Origin: Sediminicola sp. YIK13
GTDB lineage: Bacteria > Bacteroidota > Bacteroidia > Flavobacteriales > Flavobacteriaceae
Length of the DNA stretch: 64,000 nt
Reading direction: 5' to 3'
Assembly: GCF_001430825.1 (NCBI RefSeq)
Contig: NZ_CP010535.1
Coordinates: 248,001 to 312,000 of the forward strand
Shown here: positions 9,603 through 18,285 of the stretch, one piece after another
Numbering within the stretch: the stretch's first letter is position 1
How the letters are laid out: every line of letters begins with the position of its first letter
Translations under genes and position numbers: made by a program
Notes under the pieces: generated by a model
Database searches by the model: none
The model's input: the letters and a program-made list of their open reading frames with translations, nothing else
Told to the model about the DNA's origin: nothing

Positions 9603-9639
9603 AAAAAAGGGACTACTTTTCAAAGTAGTCCCTTTTTTT
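9603..9639. terminator. Terminator downstream of htpG
   Basis: An 11-bp perfect stem (GGGACTACTTT, 9609-9619, with AAAGTAGTCCC, 9622-9632) is flanked by A and T runs, so it can act in both directions. It mainly serves the minus-strand htpG gene ending at 9659. Confidence 0.9.
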
Positions 9640-9658
9640 CTATACCATTAAAAGCTGC

Positions 9659-11545
9659 TTACTTGATGATTTCGTAACTCCTTTTGATAAAGTTGGTAAG
9701 TTCCTCACCTTTAAGCAATCCTTTGGACAAACGAGCCAGATCCAGGGATTGATTGATCAATCGCTCTTTCTTCTTTGCCGTTTTTGTATTTAGGATCTCA
9801 TTTACAAGATCGGAATTGGTGTTTACAATCAGATTGTACATTTCTGGCATATTGCTCATTCCAAACATTCCGCCTCCACCGGTCTGTTGCATTTCTTTCA
9901 TCCTTCTTAAAAACTCTGGTTCAGTAATAATGAATGGTGCCGCAGCACTATCCATTGCCTCCAATTGAACGGTATAGCTTTTATTTTGGATGACCTCTTC
10001 CAATACAGTCTTTAATTGCTCTTTTTCCTCCTCGGATAATTTGGAGATTTGTGTATCCTCTTTTTTAATCAAGTTGTCCAAATGATCGGCATCAACCCTT
10101 GCAAAGGATACATTTTCTTTGGAAGTCTCTAATTTCTGCATCAAGTGCGATACAATTGGAGAATCTAACAATAAGACCTCAAAACCTCTGGCTTTGGCAG
10201 TTTCTATATAACTGTGTTGTGCTTCTTTGTTGGATGCATAAAGGATTACCAATTTACCATCCTTATCGGTATGGTTGTCCTTTATTTTTTCTTGTAACTC
10301 TTCGAAAGTAAAGAATTTGCCATCCACAGTTGGATAGAGCGCAAATTTGTCTGCCTTTTCGAAGAATTTATCTTCTGATAGCATCCCGTACTCAATCACG
10401 ATCTTGATATCGTTCCATTTGGCCTCAAAATCCTCTCTATTGTTCTTGAACAGGGAGGATAGCTTATCCGCCACTTTTCTAGTGATGTATGACGCTATCT
10501 TCTTAACTGCACCATCTGCCTGCAAGTAAGAGCGGGAAACGTTCAAAGGAATATCCGGTGAATCGATAACTCCTCTCAACATGGTAAGGAATTCTGGGAC
10601 GATACCTTCTACATTATCCGTAACAAATACCTGGTTTTGGTATAACTGAATACGATCTTTTTGAACGTTGAGGTCGTTTGTCAATTTAGGGAAGTATAGA
10701 ATACCCGTAAGGTTAAAAGGATAATCTACATTCAAATGTATGTGGAAAAGGGGCTCTTCAAATTGCATTGGATATAGTTCCCTATAAAACCCTTTGTAAT
10801 CCTCATCTTTTAAATCGGCCGGCATTTTGGTCCAGGCTGGATTTGGATTGTTGATGATGTTGTCCACCTCTTGGGTAGGAGCCTTGTCTTCTTCTTTTGC
10901 ACCTTCTGGTTTGGGAAGGGTTTCTGTTTTGGTTCCAAACTTAATCGGAACCGGCATAAACTTGTTGTATTTGCTCAAAAGCTCAGAGATCCTGTTCTTT
11001 TCCAAGAACTCTGTAGAGTCCTCTGCAATATGAAGGATAATTTCCGTTCCGCGCTCAGTTTTATCACTTGGTTCTAGGATAAAGTTAGGAGAACCGTCAC
11101 AGGTCCAATGGGCCGCTGGCTCATCTTTATAGCTCTTGGTGATGATCTCTACTTTTTCTGCCACCATAAAGGCTGAGTAAAAACCTAGACCGAAATGACC
11201 AATGATTCCAGAATCCTTTGCAGAATCCTTGTACTTGTCCAAAAATTCCTCGGCGCCTGAAAAGGCTACCTCATTGATATATTTCTGGACCTCTTCTTCG
11301 GTCATTCCCAAACCTTGATCGATAATATGGAGCTTTTTCCCTTCTTTATCAATTTTGATTTCAATGATTGGGTTGCCATATTCCACTTTCGTCTCACCTA
11401 TCGTTGTAAGGTGCTTTAACTTTAAAGTTGCATCTGTGGCATTTGACACCAATTCCCGTAAAAATATTTCGTGATCGCTGTATAAGAATTTCTTAATCAA
11501 CGGAAATATGTTTTCAACGGACACATTAATCTTACCTGTAGCCAT
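9659..11545 (-). CDS. htpG: Hsp90-family chaperone HtpG
   Basis: 628 residues, full length. The N-terminal GHKL ATPase motifs are all present: FLRELVSNATDA near 27-38, DQGLGMTEEEV near 76-86 and GIIGHFGLGFYSAFMV near 113-128. The middle domain contains the NVSRSYLQADGAVKKI segment and the C-terminal dimerisation domain ends with LTNFIKRSYEIIK. It is a cytosolic ATP-dependent chaperone. A Met/Gly-rich loop (TGGGGMFGMSNMPEM) lies near residues 560-575. It is transcribed alone, with a strong terminator downstream and a long upstream region shared with a small RNA candidate. Confidence 0.97.
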   Translation of the reverse strand: MATGKINVSVENIFPLIKKFLYSDHEIFLRELVSNATDATLKLKHLTTIGETKVEYGNPIIEIKIDKEGKKLHIIDQGLGMTEEEVQKYINEVAFSGAEEFLDKYKDSAKDSGIIGHFGLGFYSAFMVAEKVEIITKSYKDEPAAHWTCDGSPNFILEPSDKTERGTEIILHIAEDSTEFLEKNRISELLSKYNKFMPVPIKFGTKTETLPKPEGAKEEDKAPTQEVDNIINNPNPAWTKMPADLKDEDYKGFYRELYPMQFEEPLFHIHLNVDYPFNLTGILYFPKLTNDLNVQKDRIQLYQNQVFVTDNVEGIVPEFLTMLRGVIDSPDIPLNVSRSYLQADGAVKKIASYITRKVADKLSSLFKNNREDFEAKWNDIKIVIEYGMLSEDKFFEKADKFALYPTVDGKFFTFEELQEKIKDNHTDKDGKLVILYASNKEAQHSYIETAKARGFEVLLLDSPIVSHLMQKLETSKENVSFARVDADHLDNLIKKEDTQISKLSEEEKEQLKTVLEEVIQNKSYTVQLEAMDSAAAPFIITEPEFLRRMKEMQQTGGGGMFGMSNMPEMYNLIVNTNSDLVNEILNTKTAKKKERLINQSLDLARLSKGLLKGEELTNFIKRSYEIIK

Positions 11546-11684
11546 ATTTTGAAATAGTTTTAAATTTTATGTAGAACCTATGTCAAAAAAAATACCATAC
11601 TGTGTATTAGTGACAAACTGACACATAGCGAAGGGTGAATATGGCCATTCAAAAACATTAACAAATTATTTTGTTTAATTATTA

Positions 11685-11714
11685 TTGTAAATAAGTAAAC
11701 AAGTATTATCTTTG
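11685..11714 (+). promoter_or_regulatory. Bacteroidota promoter of the small RNA candidate
   Basis: The -7 box TATCTTTG (11707-11714) matches the TAnnTTTG consensus exactly, and a TTG at 11685-11687 lies 19 bp upstream, where the -33 element belongs. No protein gene starts until 11905. Confidence 0.65.
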
Positions 11715-11717
11715 AAG

Positions 11718-11823
11718 TGTTACAGGGAAAAAATGCTATGAAAAAGAATTATTTCTGTAACAAGTTTGTTTATTTATTGGTTAGGTTGTTTAAAAAGCGT
11801 GTTCACTCGAACACGCTTTTTTT
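11718..11823 (+). ncRNA. Candidate small RNA with two hairpins
   Basis: A transcript starting just after the -7 box at 11707-11714 would be about 105 nt long. Its 5' end forms an 8-bp stem, TGTTACAG (11718-11725) with CTGTAACA (11755-11762). Its 3' end is a perfect 11-bp terminator stem (11794-11804 with 11809-11819), ACTC loop, and a T-run to 11823. A frame of 44 codons from the ATG at 11738 would run through the terminator, so translation of a peptide is unlikely. This is inferred from structure only; no known RNA family was recognised. Confidence 0.55.
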
Positions 11824-11875
11824 GTGCATGTGTATCATTTCATATATGTTTAACACATTTCTGTTTAAATAATAG

Positions 11876-11883
11876 TATTTTTG
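11876..11883 (+). promoter_or_regulatory. -7 box of the TetR-like gene
   Basis: TATTTTTG matches the Bacteroidota -7 consensus. Transcription would start near 11888-11890, which places the alternative TTG start at 11881 outside the mRNA and supports the ATG at 11905. Confidence 0.6.
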
Positions 11884-11904
11884 TATAAACAAAATAACAT
11901 CCTT

Positions 11905-12564
11905 ATGCCAGCAAAAGCGAATACTAAGAAAATAACAGAAGATGCCATTATAGGTGCTTATATGGATTATGTTCTTGAGCATGAAGTAGTGCCCAAGTCC
12001 ATCTACAAATTCTGTAAGGACAATAAAATAAAGGAAGAAGAATTTTATAAATTTTTCGGATCTGTGGAAGGCTTGCAGAAGGCAATTTGGTTAACCTTCT
12101 ACAAGAATACAGAAGCCTTGATAAATAAGAATGAAGATTTTGGTTCTTTTTCCAACAAGGACAAAATGCTTACTTTCTTCTTTACCTTTTTTGAATTGTT
12201 GACCCTCAATAGAAGTTACGTGCTTTTTACATTGAATGAAAATAAGAACATGCTTAAGAACATGGAACAATTAAAGGGCCTTCGACAGCATATAAAATCG
12301 TTCGCAACGGATTTGATAGAAGAGGGGAATGCCAATAAGACTTCCAAACTAACACAACATCCTCCTAAATTATTCTCTGAAGGGGCCTGGCTACAATTCC
12401 TTTTTCTTTTGAAATTCTGGATGGATGATTCTTCTCCTGCATTCGAAAAAACAGACCTGGCCATTGAAAAGTCGGTAACCACCATTTTTGATGTTTTTGA
12501 CAACACCCCTTTGGAAAACATCTTGGACTTTGGAAAATTTCTGTACAAAGAGAACTTTTCATAA
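11905..12564 (+). CDS. TetR-like transcriptional regulator
   Basis: 219 residues from the ATG at 11905, chosen because the promoter box at 11876-11883 precludes the upstream TTG. The N-terminus (KKITEDAIIGAYMDYVLEHEVVPKSIYKFCKDNKIKEEEFYKFFGSVEGLQKAIW) has the three-helix TetR arrangement, with FYKFFGSVEGL replacing the usual FYxHFxxKxxL. The rest is helical, as in TetR ligand-binding domains. It lies 66 bp before the AarF-type kinase gene; the two are found side by side in many flavobacteria, so it probably regulates or is co-transcribed with that kinase. Confidence 0.8.
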   Translation: MPAKANTKKITEDAIIGAYMDYVLEHEVVPKSIYKFCKDNKIKEEEFYKFFGSVEGLQKAIWLTFYKNTEALINKNEDFGSFSNKDKMLTFFFTFFELLTLNRSYVLFTLNENKNMLKNMEQLKGLRQHIKSFATDLIEEGNANKTSKLTQHPPKLFSEGAWLQFLFLLKFWMDDSSPAFEKTDLAIEKSVTTIFDVFDNTPLENILDFGKFLYKENFS

Positions 12565-12630
12565 CTGCACCTTAGATTCAAAGTTGTATTCCTAACCCCT
12601 CGGCTTTAAAAGGCCTTTAAAACATATTGC

Positions 12631-13938
12631 ATGAAAACATTGGATAGAATTCCTACCGGAAAAATAGAAAGAGCTGGAAAATTGGTTAAAACTGGGGTAA
12701 AAGTCGGGGGAAACTATATGAAGTATTACAGCAAAAAGTTAGTGGATCCATCAATGACCAAGGACGAGCTTAATGAAGATAATGCGGGCGATATATACGA
12801 TGGCTTAAAGAGCTTAAAGGGGAGTGCCCTAAAGGTCGCCCAAATGTTGAGTATGGAGAAAAGCCTTTTGCCCAGTGCGTATGTGGAGAAATTCTCTCTA
12901 TCTCAATTTTCAGTACCCCCCTTGTCGGCACCGTTGGTGAGAAAGACGTTTAAAAAATATTTGGGGAAATACCCCGAGGAGATTTTCGACGAATTTGAAA
13001 AAGATTCAATTAATGCCGCGAGCATTGGGCAGGTCCATAAGGCGGTAAAGGACGGTAAGAAATTAGCGGTCAAAATTCAGTATCCAGGCGTGGCCGAAAG
13101 TATCAGTAGTGATCTGGCATTAGTGAAGCCAGTAGCGATCAGAATGTTCAATTTAAAAGGAAATGATTCTGACAAATATTTCAAGGAAGTTGAAAATAAA
13201 TTAATAGAAGAGACCAATTACATATTGGAACTGCAGCAAAGTAGGGAAATTACGGAAGCCTGTGGCAACATCCCCAATATGGAGTTTCCAAAATATTATG
13301 AAGAACTTTCAAGTGAACGGATACTCACTATGGATTGGATGCATGGCAAACACCTGAGTGAGTTTACAAAAACCGATTTCGATGAAGGTTTGGGAAATAC
13401 CTTGGGACAGGCCCTTTGGGATTTCTATATGTTCCAAATCCATGGCTTGAGAAAGGTACATGCCGACCCACATCCCGGTAATTTTTTGGTCAGTGAAAGG
13501 GCAACCTTGATCGCTATAGATTTTGGCTGTATCAAAGAGGTGCCCAATGAATTTTATATCCCCTATTTTGAGCTTGCCAAAAAAGAAAATATAGAGAATG
13601 ACGCTATTTTTATGGAAAAGCTTTACGAATTGGAAATCCTATCGGAGTCCGATTCTCCAGAGGAATTGAAATTCTTTAAGGCACTGTTCAAGGAATTGTT
13701 GACCATTTTTACATTACCCTTTAATGAAGAGCACTTTGATTTTGGGGCTGATGAATTCTGGACTAAAATCGCCAATTTAAGCGAACGATATTCCAAGGAT
13801 CCCCAGATAAGAAAAATGAACGGAAACCGTGGGTCCAAACATTTTCTGTATCTAAACAGAACCTTTTTTGGGCTGTACAATTTACTTCATGATCTCAAGG
13901 CCAAGGTAGTGGTCAATAATTTCAGACAATACATATAA
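12631..13938 (+). CDS. AarF/UbiB (ABC1) family atypical kinase
   Basis: 435 residues. Hallmarks of the ABC1/UbiB family are visible: the KxGQ-like motif as LKGSALKVAQMLS near 63-75, the alanine-rich loop equivalent in INAASIGQVHKAV near 130-142, the catalytic KVHADPHPGNFLV near 275-288 (Asp and Asn), and the metal-binding IDFGCIKEVP near 298-307. Family members are ATPases or kinases supporting quinone or lipid metabolism. It follows the TetR-like gene and ends at a palindromic terminator. Confidence 0.9.
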   Translation: MKTLDRIPTGKIERAGKLVKTGVKVGGNYMKYYSKKLVDPSMTKDELNEDNAGDIYDGLKSLKGSALKVAQMLSMEKSLLPSAYVEKFSLSQFSVPPLSAPLVRKTFKKYLGKYPEEIFDEFEKDSINAASIGQVHKAVKDGKKLAVKIQYPGVAESISSDLALVKPVAIRMFNLKGNDSDKYFKEVENKLIEETNYILELQQSREITEACGNIPNMEFPKYYEELSSERILTMDWMHGKHLSEFTKTDFDEGLGNTLGQALWDFYMFQIHGLRKVHADPHPGNFLVSERATLIAIDFGCIKEVPNEFYIPYFELAKKENIENDAIFMEKLYELEILSESDSPEELKFFKALFKELLTIFTLPFNEEHFDFGADEFWTKIANLSERYSKDPQIRKMNGNRGSKHFLYLNRTFFGLYNLLHDLKAKVVVNNFRQYI

Positions 13939-13940
13939 AA

Positions 13941-13971
13941 AAAGCCCCGATTTAAATCGGGGCTTTTTTTT
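13941..13971. terminator. Bidirectional terminator between convergent genes
   Basis: A perfect 20-bp palindrome, GCCCCGATTT/AAATCGGGGC (13944-13963), has an A-run on the left and a T-run on the right. It separates the plus-strand ABC1 kinase from the minus-strand S9 peptidase. Confidence 0.9.
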
Positions 13972-16417
13972 AATCTTTTCCCATCAGAGGGGCTTCTATA
14001 ATTTCTTCTTTTTGTTTTACATATTTTTCCAGCCACTGGTCCTGTTCCCAAAGTAGGTGCAAGATGCTTTCTTTGGCCCTGTAGCCATGACTTTCCTTTG
14101 GTAGCATTACCAATCGTACGGTTGCCCCCAGGCCTTTTAGGGCGTTGAAATAACGTTCACTCTGCATAGGGTACGTCCCAGAATTATTGTCTGCCTCCCC
14201 ATGGGTCAATAATAATGGGGTTTTCATTTTATCGGCATGCATAAAGGGCGACATGGTGTAATACACTTCTGGAGCTTCCCAATAGTTCCGTTCTTCGCTC
14301 TGGAACCCAAAAGGGGTCAGCGTTCTATTGTAGGCACCACTTCTGGCAATCCCTGCCGCAAATAGATCGGAATGGGAAAGTAGGTTGGCCACCATAAAAG
14401 CACCATAACTGTGTCCGCCAACGGCCACTTTTGTTCTGTCTATATATCCCATGTCATCAACAGCATCTATGGCTGCCTTGGCATTGGCTACCAACTGGGT
14501 CCTAAACGTGTCGTTTGGTTGTGCGTCTCCCTCACCAATGATAGGAAAGGCGGCATCATCCAAAACTACATACCCTTTGGTGACCCAATAAATAGGAGAT
14601 CCCCAACTTGGGTAGGTAAATTCATTAGGGTTTTGGGTATTCTGTGAGGCACTGTTCTTGTCCTTATATTCTCTGGGATAGGCCCATAAAATCATTGGCA
14701 TTTTTTCTTTTTTTGTCTTGTCATATCCAACAGGTAGGTACAAGGTCCCCGTTAATTCCAAGCCATCTTCTCTTTTATAGGTAACCACCTCCTTGTGTAC
14801 ATTTTGTATACTTTTGAAAGGGTTTTCAAAAAAGGTGAGCTGCTGTGGCGCCTTTTTGCGTATAAGGTTTTTGTAGTAGTAATTTGGATATTCGCTTTTA
14901 GATTCAATGCGCACCAGGAGCTGGTCCTTTTCCGGATGGTATTCCACTAAAGTCTCTTTTTTGTCCGTTAGGGTAGATTGGTAAAGACGGGATTTTGCTT
15001 GAGAAATCAAGTTGATTTTATCCACGAATGGGAACTGTCCTTTTTCTGAAAATCCGTCACCCATCAGAAATGCGTTGTTCTTACTGTCCAAGGCCAGCAC
15101 ATTTACCCCATACTCATTCCTTCTGGTCACAAATTCCCCTGGATCGTTGTATACGTCTTGGTAATTACGGTCTGAAATTATTATTGGCGTTTTGGAGGCA
15201 TTGGAGGGATCAAAAACATAGGCCTTTGTATTTCTTGTATTCCACCAACGGTCGTAAGCAATAGCTATTCCATCATTGCCCCACTGTACTCCTCTGAACC
15301 TATTAATGGTCTTCAGTAGGCTTTTGCCTTCTCCTTTAAAAGGGGCTTCTAATTGAAATATCTCGTCCCTAAAAGCCACTTCGTTTTCAGGATCTCCTCC
15401 ATCCAATACCTGGGCATAAATTAAGGTGGCAGGTTTGTCATTTCTCCAGCTGATATCCCTCATTCCGGTGCGTTCTGCCATAAATCCCTGGGGAAGATCC
15501 TCGATCAAAGGCACTTTTAGTATTTCATGTACCAAGCTGCCATCGTTCTTGTAAATAGTAGTGGTAGATGGGAATCTGTAATAGGGAACCAAATAAGAAA
15601 AGGGTCGGTCTATTGTCTCAGCCATAATATAAGAACCGTCTGGGGAAAAACTTAAAGAACTGTACATATCAGGGCCTTTCCATAAGGAGGCATTTCCGTT
15701 GAGGTCTACCTTGTGCAATTCCGATAGGGCCAGTTGTTCAAAGTTAAATTCGTCATTCGGATTTTTCAACAGATCCTGGTAGGTCCTATTCTGTGCCTTT
15801 TTTCCGTCATTTGAAGAAATGGTAGGTCCAACGGGAACGGCCTCACTAACATTGATCAATGGTTTTCTAGCGGACGGAAGCATTTTCACCAAGATGGAAT
15901 TTCCATCCTTGAACCAGTTGATAACGTCCCTCATGTTGGCATTTACATTGGCCTGGGTGATTTTTTTAACCGAAGCTTTTTCCAAATCCAAAATCCATAT
16001 TTCAACGCCGGTTTTTGTTGTATTGGTCACCGCAATTTTGGATTGGTCCGGAGACCAGCTGAAATTTGCCAGCCTTGGGTTTTCAGGCAGTCCACTCACC
16101 TGCGTTTCTTGAGAAGCAGAAGTAGGCTTTATTTTTATATTATTGTAGTAATTGGTGCGGCTTCCAATATTCGTTTTTGGGTTGATACGGAGTCCGGCCA
16201 GTCTCAATTCGTCTTCAGAAAGTTCTTCGATGGTCTTATATGCATCCCTGTAGAGCATTACCATATGTTTGCCATTATCCGTAATCAGTACGGTTGGCGC
16301 CAAGGGGGCGTCAACTAATTTTAATATTTCCTCCGAAGGTTTCTGGTACGTTAGGCTTTCCTGTGAATGTCCGGAGAAAACGAGGAACATCAAAAGTAAG
16401 GGTAAGAATTTTTTCAT
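13970..16417 (-). CDS. S9 family prolyl oligopeptidase-like serine peptidase, secreted
   Basis: 815 residues with an N-terminal signal peptide (FLPLLLMFLVFSGHSQ). A seven-bladed propeller region occupies roughly residues 60-530 and contains PDQSKIAVTN- and SFSPDGSYIM-type repeats. The C-terminal alpha/beta hydrolase has the nucleophile in GGHSYGAFMVAN, the acid in THGEADNNSGTYPMQSERY and the His in PKESHGY. The TYPSWGSPIYW segment resembles plant and bacterial glutamyl endopeptidases of the S9D type. It is probably a periplasmic peptide-degrading enzyme. Confidence 0.92.
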   Translation of the reverse strand: MKKFLPLLLMFLVFSGHSQESLTYQKPSEEILKLVDAPLAPTVLITDNGKHMVMLYRDAYKTIEELSEDELRLAGLRINPKTNIGSRTNYYNNIKIKPTSASQETQVSGLPENPRLANFSWSPDQSKIAVTNTTKTGVEIWILDLEKASVKKITQANVNANMRDVINWFKDGNSILVKMLPSARKPLINVSEAVPVGPTISSNDGKKAQNRTYQDLLKNPNDEFNFEQLALSELHKVDLNGNASLWKGPDMYSSLSFSPDGSYIMAETIDRPFSYLVPYYRFPSTTTIYKNDGSLVHEILKVPLIEDLPQGFMAERTGMRDISWRNDKPATLIYAQVLDGGDPENEVAFRDEIFQLEAPFKGEGKSLLKTINRFRGVQWGNDGIAIAYDRWWNTRNTKAYVFDPSNASKTPIIISDRNYQDVYNDPGEFVTRRNEYGVNVLALDSKNNAFLMGDGFSEKGQFPFVDKINLISQAKSRLYQSTLTDKKETLVEYHPEKDQLLVRIESKSEYPNYYYKNLIRKKAPQQLTFFENPFKSIQNVHKEVVTYKREDGLELTGTLYLPVGYDKTKKEKMPMILWAYPREYKDKNSASQNTQNPNEFTYPSWGSPIYWVTKGYVVLDDAAFPIIGEGDAQPNDTFRTQLVANAKAAIDAVDDMGYIDRTKVAVGGHSYGAFMVANLLSHSDLFAAGIARSGAYNRTLTPFGFQSEERNYWEAPEVYYTMSPFMHADKMKTPLLLTHGEADNNSGTYPMQSERYFNALKGLGATVRLVMLPKESHGYRAKESILHLLWEQDQWLEKYVKQKEEIIEAPLMGKD

Positions 16418-16688
16418 GTATTAAATTTTAAGTTGGTATAATAGTGTGAGCAGCGAAAGTGCTACCATGTAATTATCCGTCAATGTACTAAAATACGTAG
16501 CCTTTAAATGTTGTAAAAACGTTAAAACAGGGTAATGCGGTTGAAATTCACGATTAGCCATGCGGAACAATGAAAATTTAAACCGACTTTATTTTTTATC
16601 TTTTATATGGATTACCGTCAATCTTTATTATCTTGACAAACGGATATAGAAAAGCTTCATATTACCGAAAAAACTAACAAACCTTAAA

Positions 16689-17696
16689 ATGTACAATTCA
16701 AAAATTATAGGATTAGGGTACTATGTACCAGAAAATGTGGTGACTAATGATGATCTTTCCAAGCTTATGGATACCAATGATGCTTGGATTCAAGAACGCA
16801 CGGGAATCCAAGAGCGTAGACATGTTATCAAAGGTGAGGATACCACCACTTCTATGGGGGTAAAAGCCGCTAAGGTGGCCATTGAACGGGCTGGAATAGA
16901 TAAAGATGATATTGATTTTATCATTTTTGCCACCCTAAGTCCAGATTACTATTTTCCTGGTCCAGGAGTTTTGGTACAGCGCGACCTAAATATTAAGACA
17001 GTGGGTGCATTGGACGTTCGTAACCAATGTTCGGGATTTGTCTATGCCCTATCCGTGGCAGATCAATATGTGAAAACCGGGATGTATAAGAATGTTTTGG
17101 TCATTGGTTCCGAACTGCACTCCCACGGTTTGGATATGACTACTAGGGGAAGGGGAGTTTCCGTTATTTTTGGGGATGGGGCAGGAGCCGCCATCATCAG
17201 TAGGGAAGAGGATACTTCCAAGGGGATATTATCAACCCACCTACATTCAGAAGGCCAACATGCAGAGGAATTATCCTTAATAGCTCCAGGAATGGGAAAA
17301 CGTTGGGTCAACGATATCATTGCAGATAATGACCCTAATGATGAATCGTATTTTCCATATATGAACGGACAGTTCGTATTTAAAAATGCAGTGGTCCGTT
17401 TTAGTGAGGTAATCAATGAGGGGCTTGAAAAAAATAACCTAAAAACCACGGATATTGATATGTTGGTGCCCCACCAGGCAAACCTTCGTATTTCTCAGTT
17501 TATTCAAAAGAAGTTTGGATTATCAGACGATCAGGTTTTCAATAATATTATGAAATATGGGAATACTACTGCTGCTTCCATTCCTATTGCTTTGACCGAG
17601 GCTTGGGAGCAAGGCAAGATAAAAGAGGGAGATGTAGTGGTCCTTGCCGCTTTTGGTAGCGGATTTACCTGGGGCAGTGTCATTATTAAGTGGTAA
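16689..17696 (+). CDS. 3-oxoacyl-ACP synthase III family protein (FabH-like)
   Basis: 335 residues. The thiolase-fold triad is complete: Cys114 (RNQCSGFVYA), His262 (VPHQANLRI) and Asn292 (YGNTTAASIP). The C-terminal GSGFTWGSVIIKW is the usual FabH end. These enzymes condense acyl-CoA with malonyl-ACP to start fatty-acid or polyketide chains. The gene is monocistronic, away from the fab/rpmF cluster, so it may be a second FabH with a special acyl preference; this is inference. A TATCTTG sequence about 50 bp upstream may be its -7 element. Confidence 0.93.
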   Translation: MYNSKIIGLGYYVPENVVTNDDLSKLMDTNDAWIQERTGIQERRHVIKGEDTTTSMGVKAAKVAIERAGIDKDDIDFIIFATLSPDYYFPGPGVLVQRDLNIKTVGALDVRNQCSGFVYALSVADQYVKTGMYKNVLVIGSELHSHGLDMTTRGRGVSVIFGDGAGAAIISREEDTSKGILSTHLHSEGQHAEELSLIAPGMGKRWVNDIIADNDPNDESYFPYMNGQFVFKNAVVRFSEVINEGLEKNNLKTTDIDMLVPHQANLRISQFIQKKFGLSDDQVFNNIMKYGNTTAASIPIALTEAWEQGKIKEGDVVVLAAFGSGFTWGSVIIKW

Positions 17697-17732
17697 GAAT
17701 GCCATTGACTGTTTTCAGAGAGATAATAAAAA

Positions 17733-17764
17733 GAAAACCCGAAGCAGATGCTCCGGGTTTCTTC
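17733..17764 (+). terminator. Terminator hairpin after the FabH-like gene
   Basis: AAACCCG (17735-17741) pairs with CGGGTTT (17754-17760), with an inner AGCA/TGCT stem. A-rich sequence on the left and T-rich on the right allow use in either direction. Confidence 0.75.
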
Positions 17765-17822
17765 ATTGATAAGCCATACTAAACACTAACCATTAACTAT
17801 AAAAATATAGCCTTATCAATGA
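17763..17822. repeat. 11-bp inverted repeat with 38-nt spacer
   Basis: TCATTGATAAG (17763-17773) is exactly complementary to CTTATCAATGA (17812-17822). It abuts the terminator at 17735-17760. On the minus strand the order is hairpin followed by terminator and T-run, as expected of a small RNA, but I find no convincing promoter upstream on that strand. Confidence 0.4.
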
Positions 17823-17909
17823 CTTGATTTCGAATTAGTCCCTCCCAAGGGACGAAAATTTTATTAAAAATTAGGCAACGTTAACATTATTTAACACTGA
17901 TATTAACAT

Positions 17910-18269
17910 ATGAAGAAAACACTTGTTTTTGGTGCATCATTAAAGCCCAATAGGTACAGTCATGTGGCTGTAAAACGCTTATTGGCCAATCAGATTGAAA
18001 CAGAAGCTTTTGGACTTAAGGAAGGGCAAATCGACTCAGTTTCAGTAAAGACCGACCTTAAAAATATCAATGACATACATACGTTGACACTGTATATAGG
18101 ACCAGAAAGACAGGAGTCTTACTATGACGGTATTTTGGCCCTTTCCCCAAAAAGGGTAATTTTTAATCCGGGCACGGAAAACCCAGAATTATACGATCTT
18201 TTAGAGAAAGAGGGAATAGAGGTAGAAGTGGCCTGTACCTTGGTGCTATTGGGAACTGGTCAGTATTAA
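17910..18269 (+). CDS. CoA-binding domain protein, YccU type
   Basis: 119 residues, the usual length. The N-terminus KKTLVFGASLKPNRYSHVAVKRLL is the nucleotide-binding strand-loop-helix of the CoA-binding Rossmann fold, and the C-terminus VEVACTLVLLGTGQY is conserved in this group. Family members bind CoA-like ligands; the physiological role is unknown. The gene stands alone between a terminator and the convergent SSF symporter. Confidence 0.88.
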   Translation: MKKTLVFGASLKPNRYSHVAVKRLLANQIETEAFGLKEGQIDSVSVKTDLKNINDIHTLTLYIGPERQESYYDGILALSPKRVIFNPGTENPELYDLLEKEGIEVEVACTLVLLGTGQY

Positions 18270-18285
18270 TTAATACCTGAATCAA

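Noticed and set aside
17839-17855. GTCCCT/AGGGAC hairpin upstream of the CoA-binding gene
   Set aside because: There is no T-run and no promoter; it is too short and isolated to call a regulatory element.
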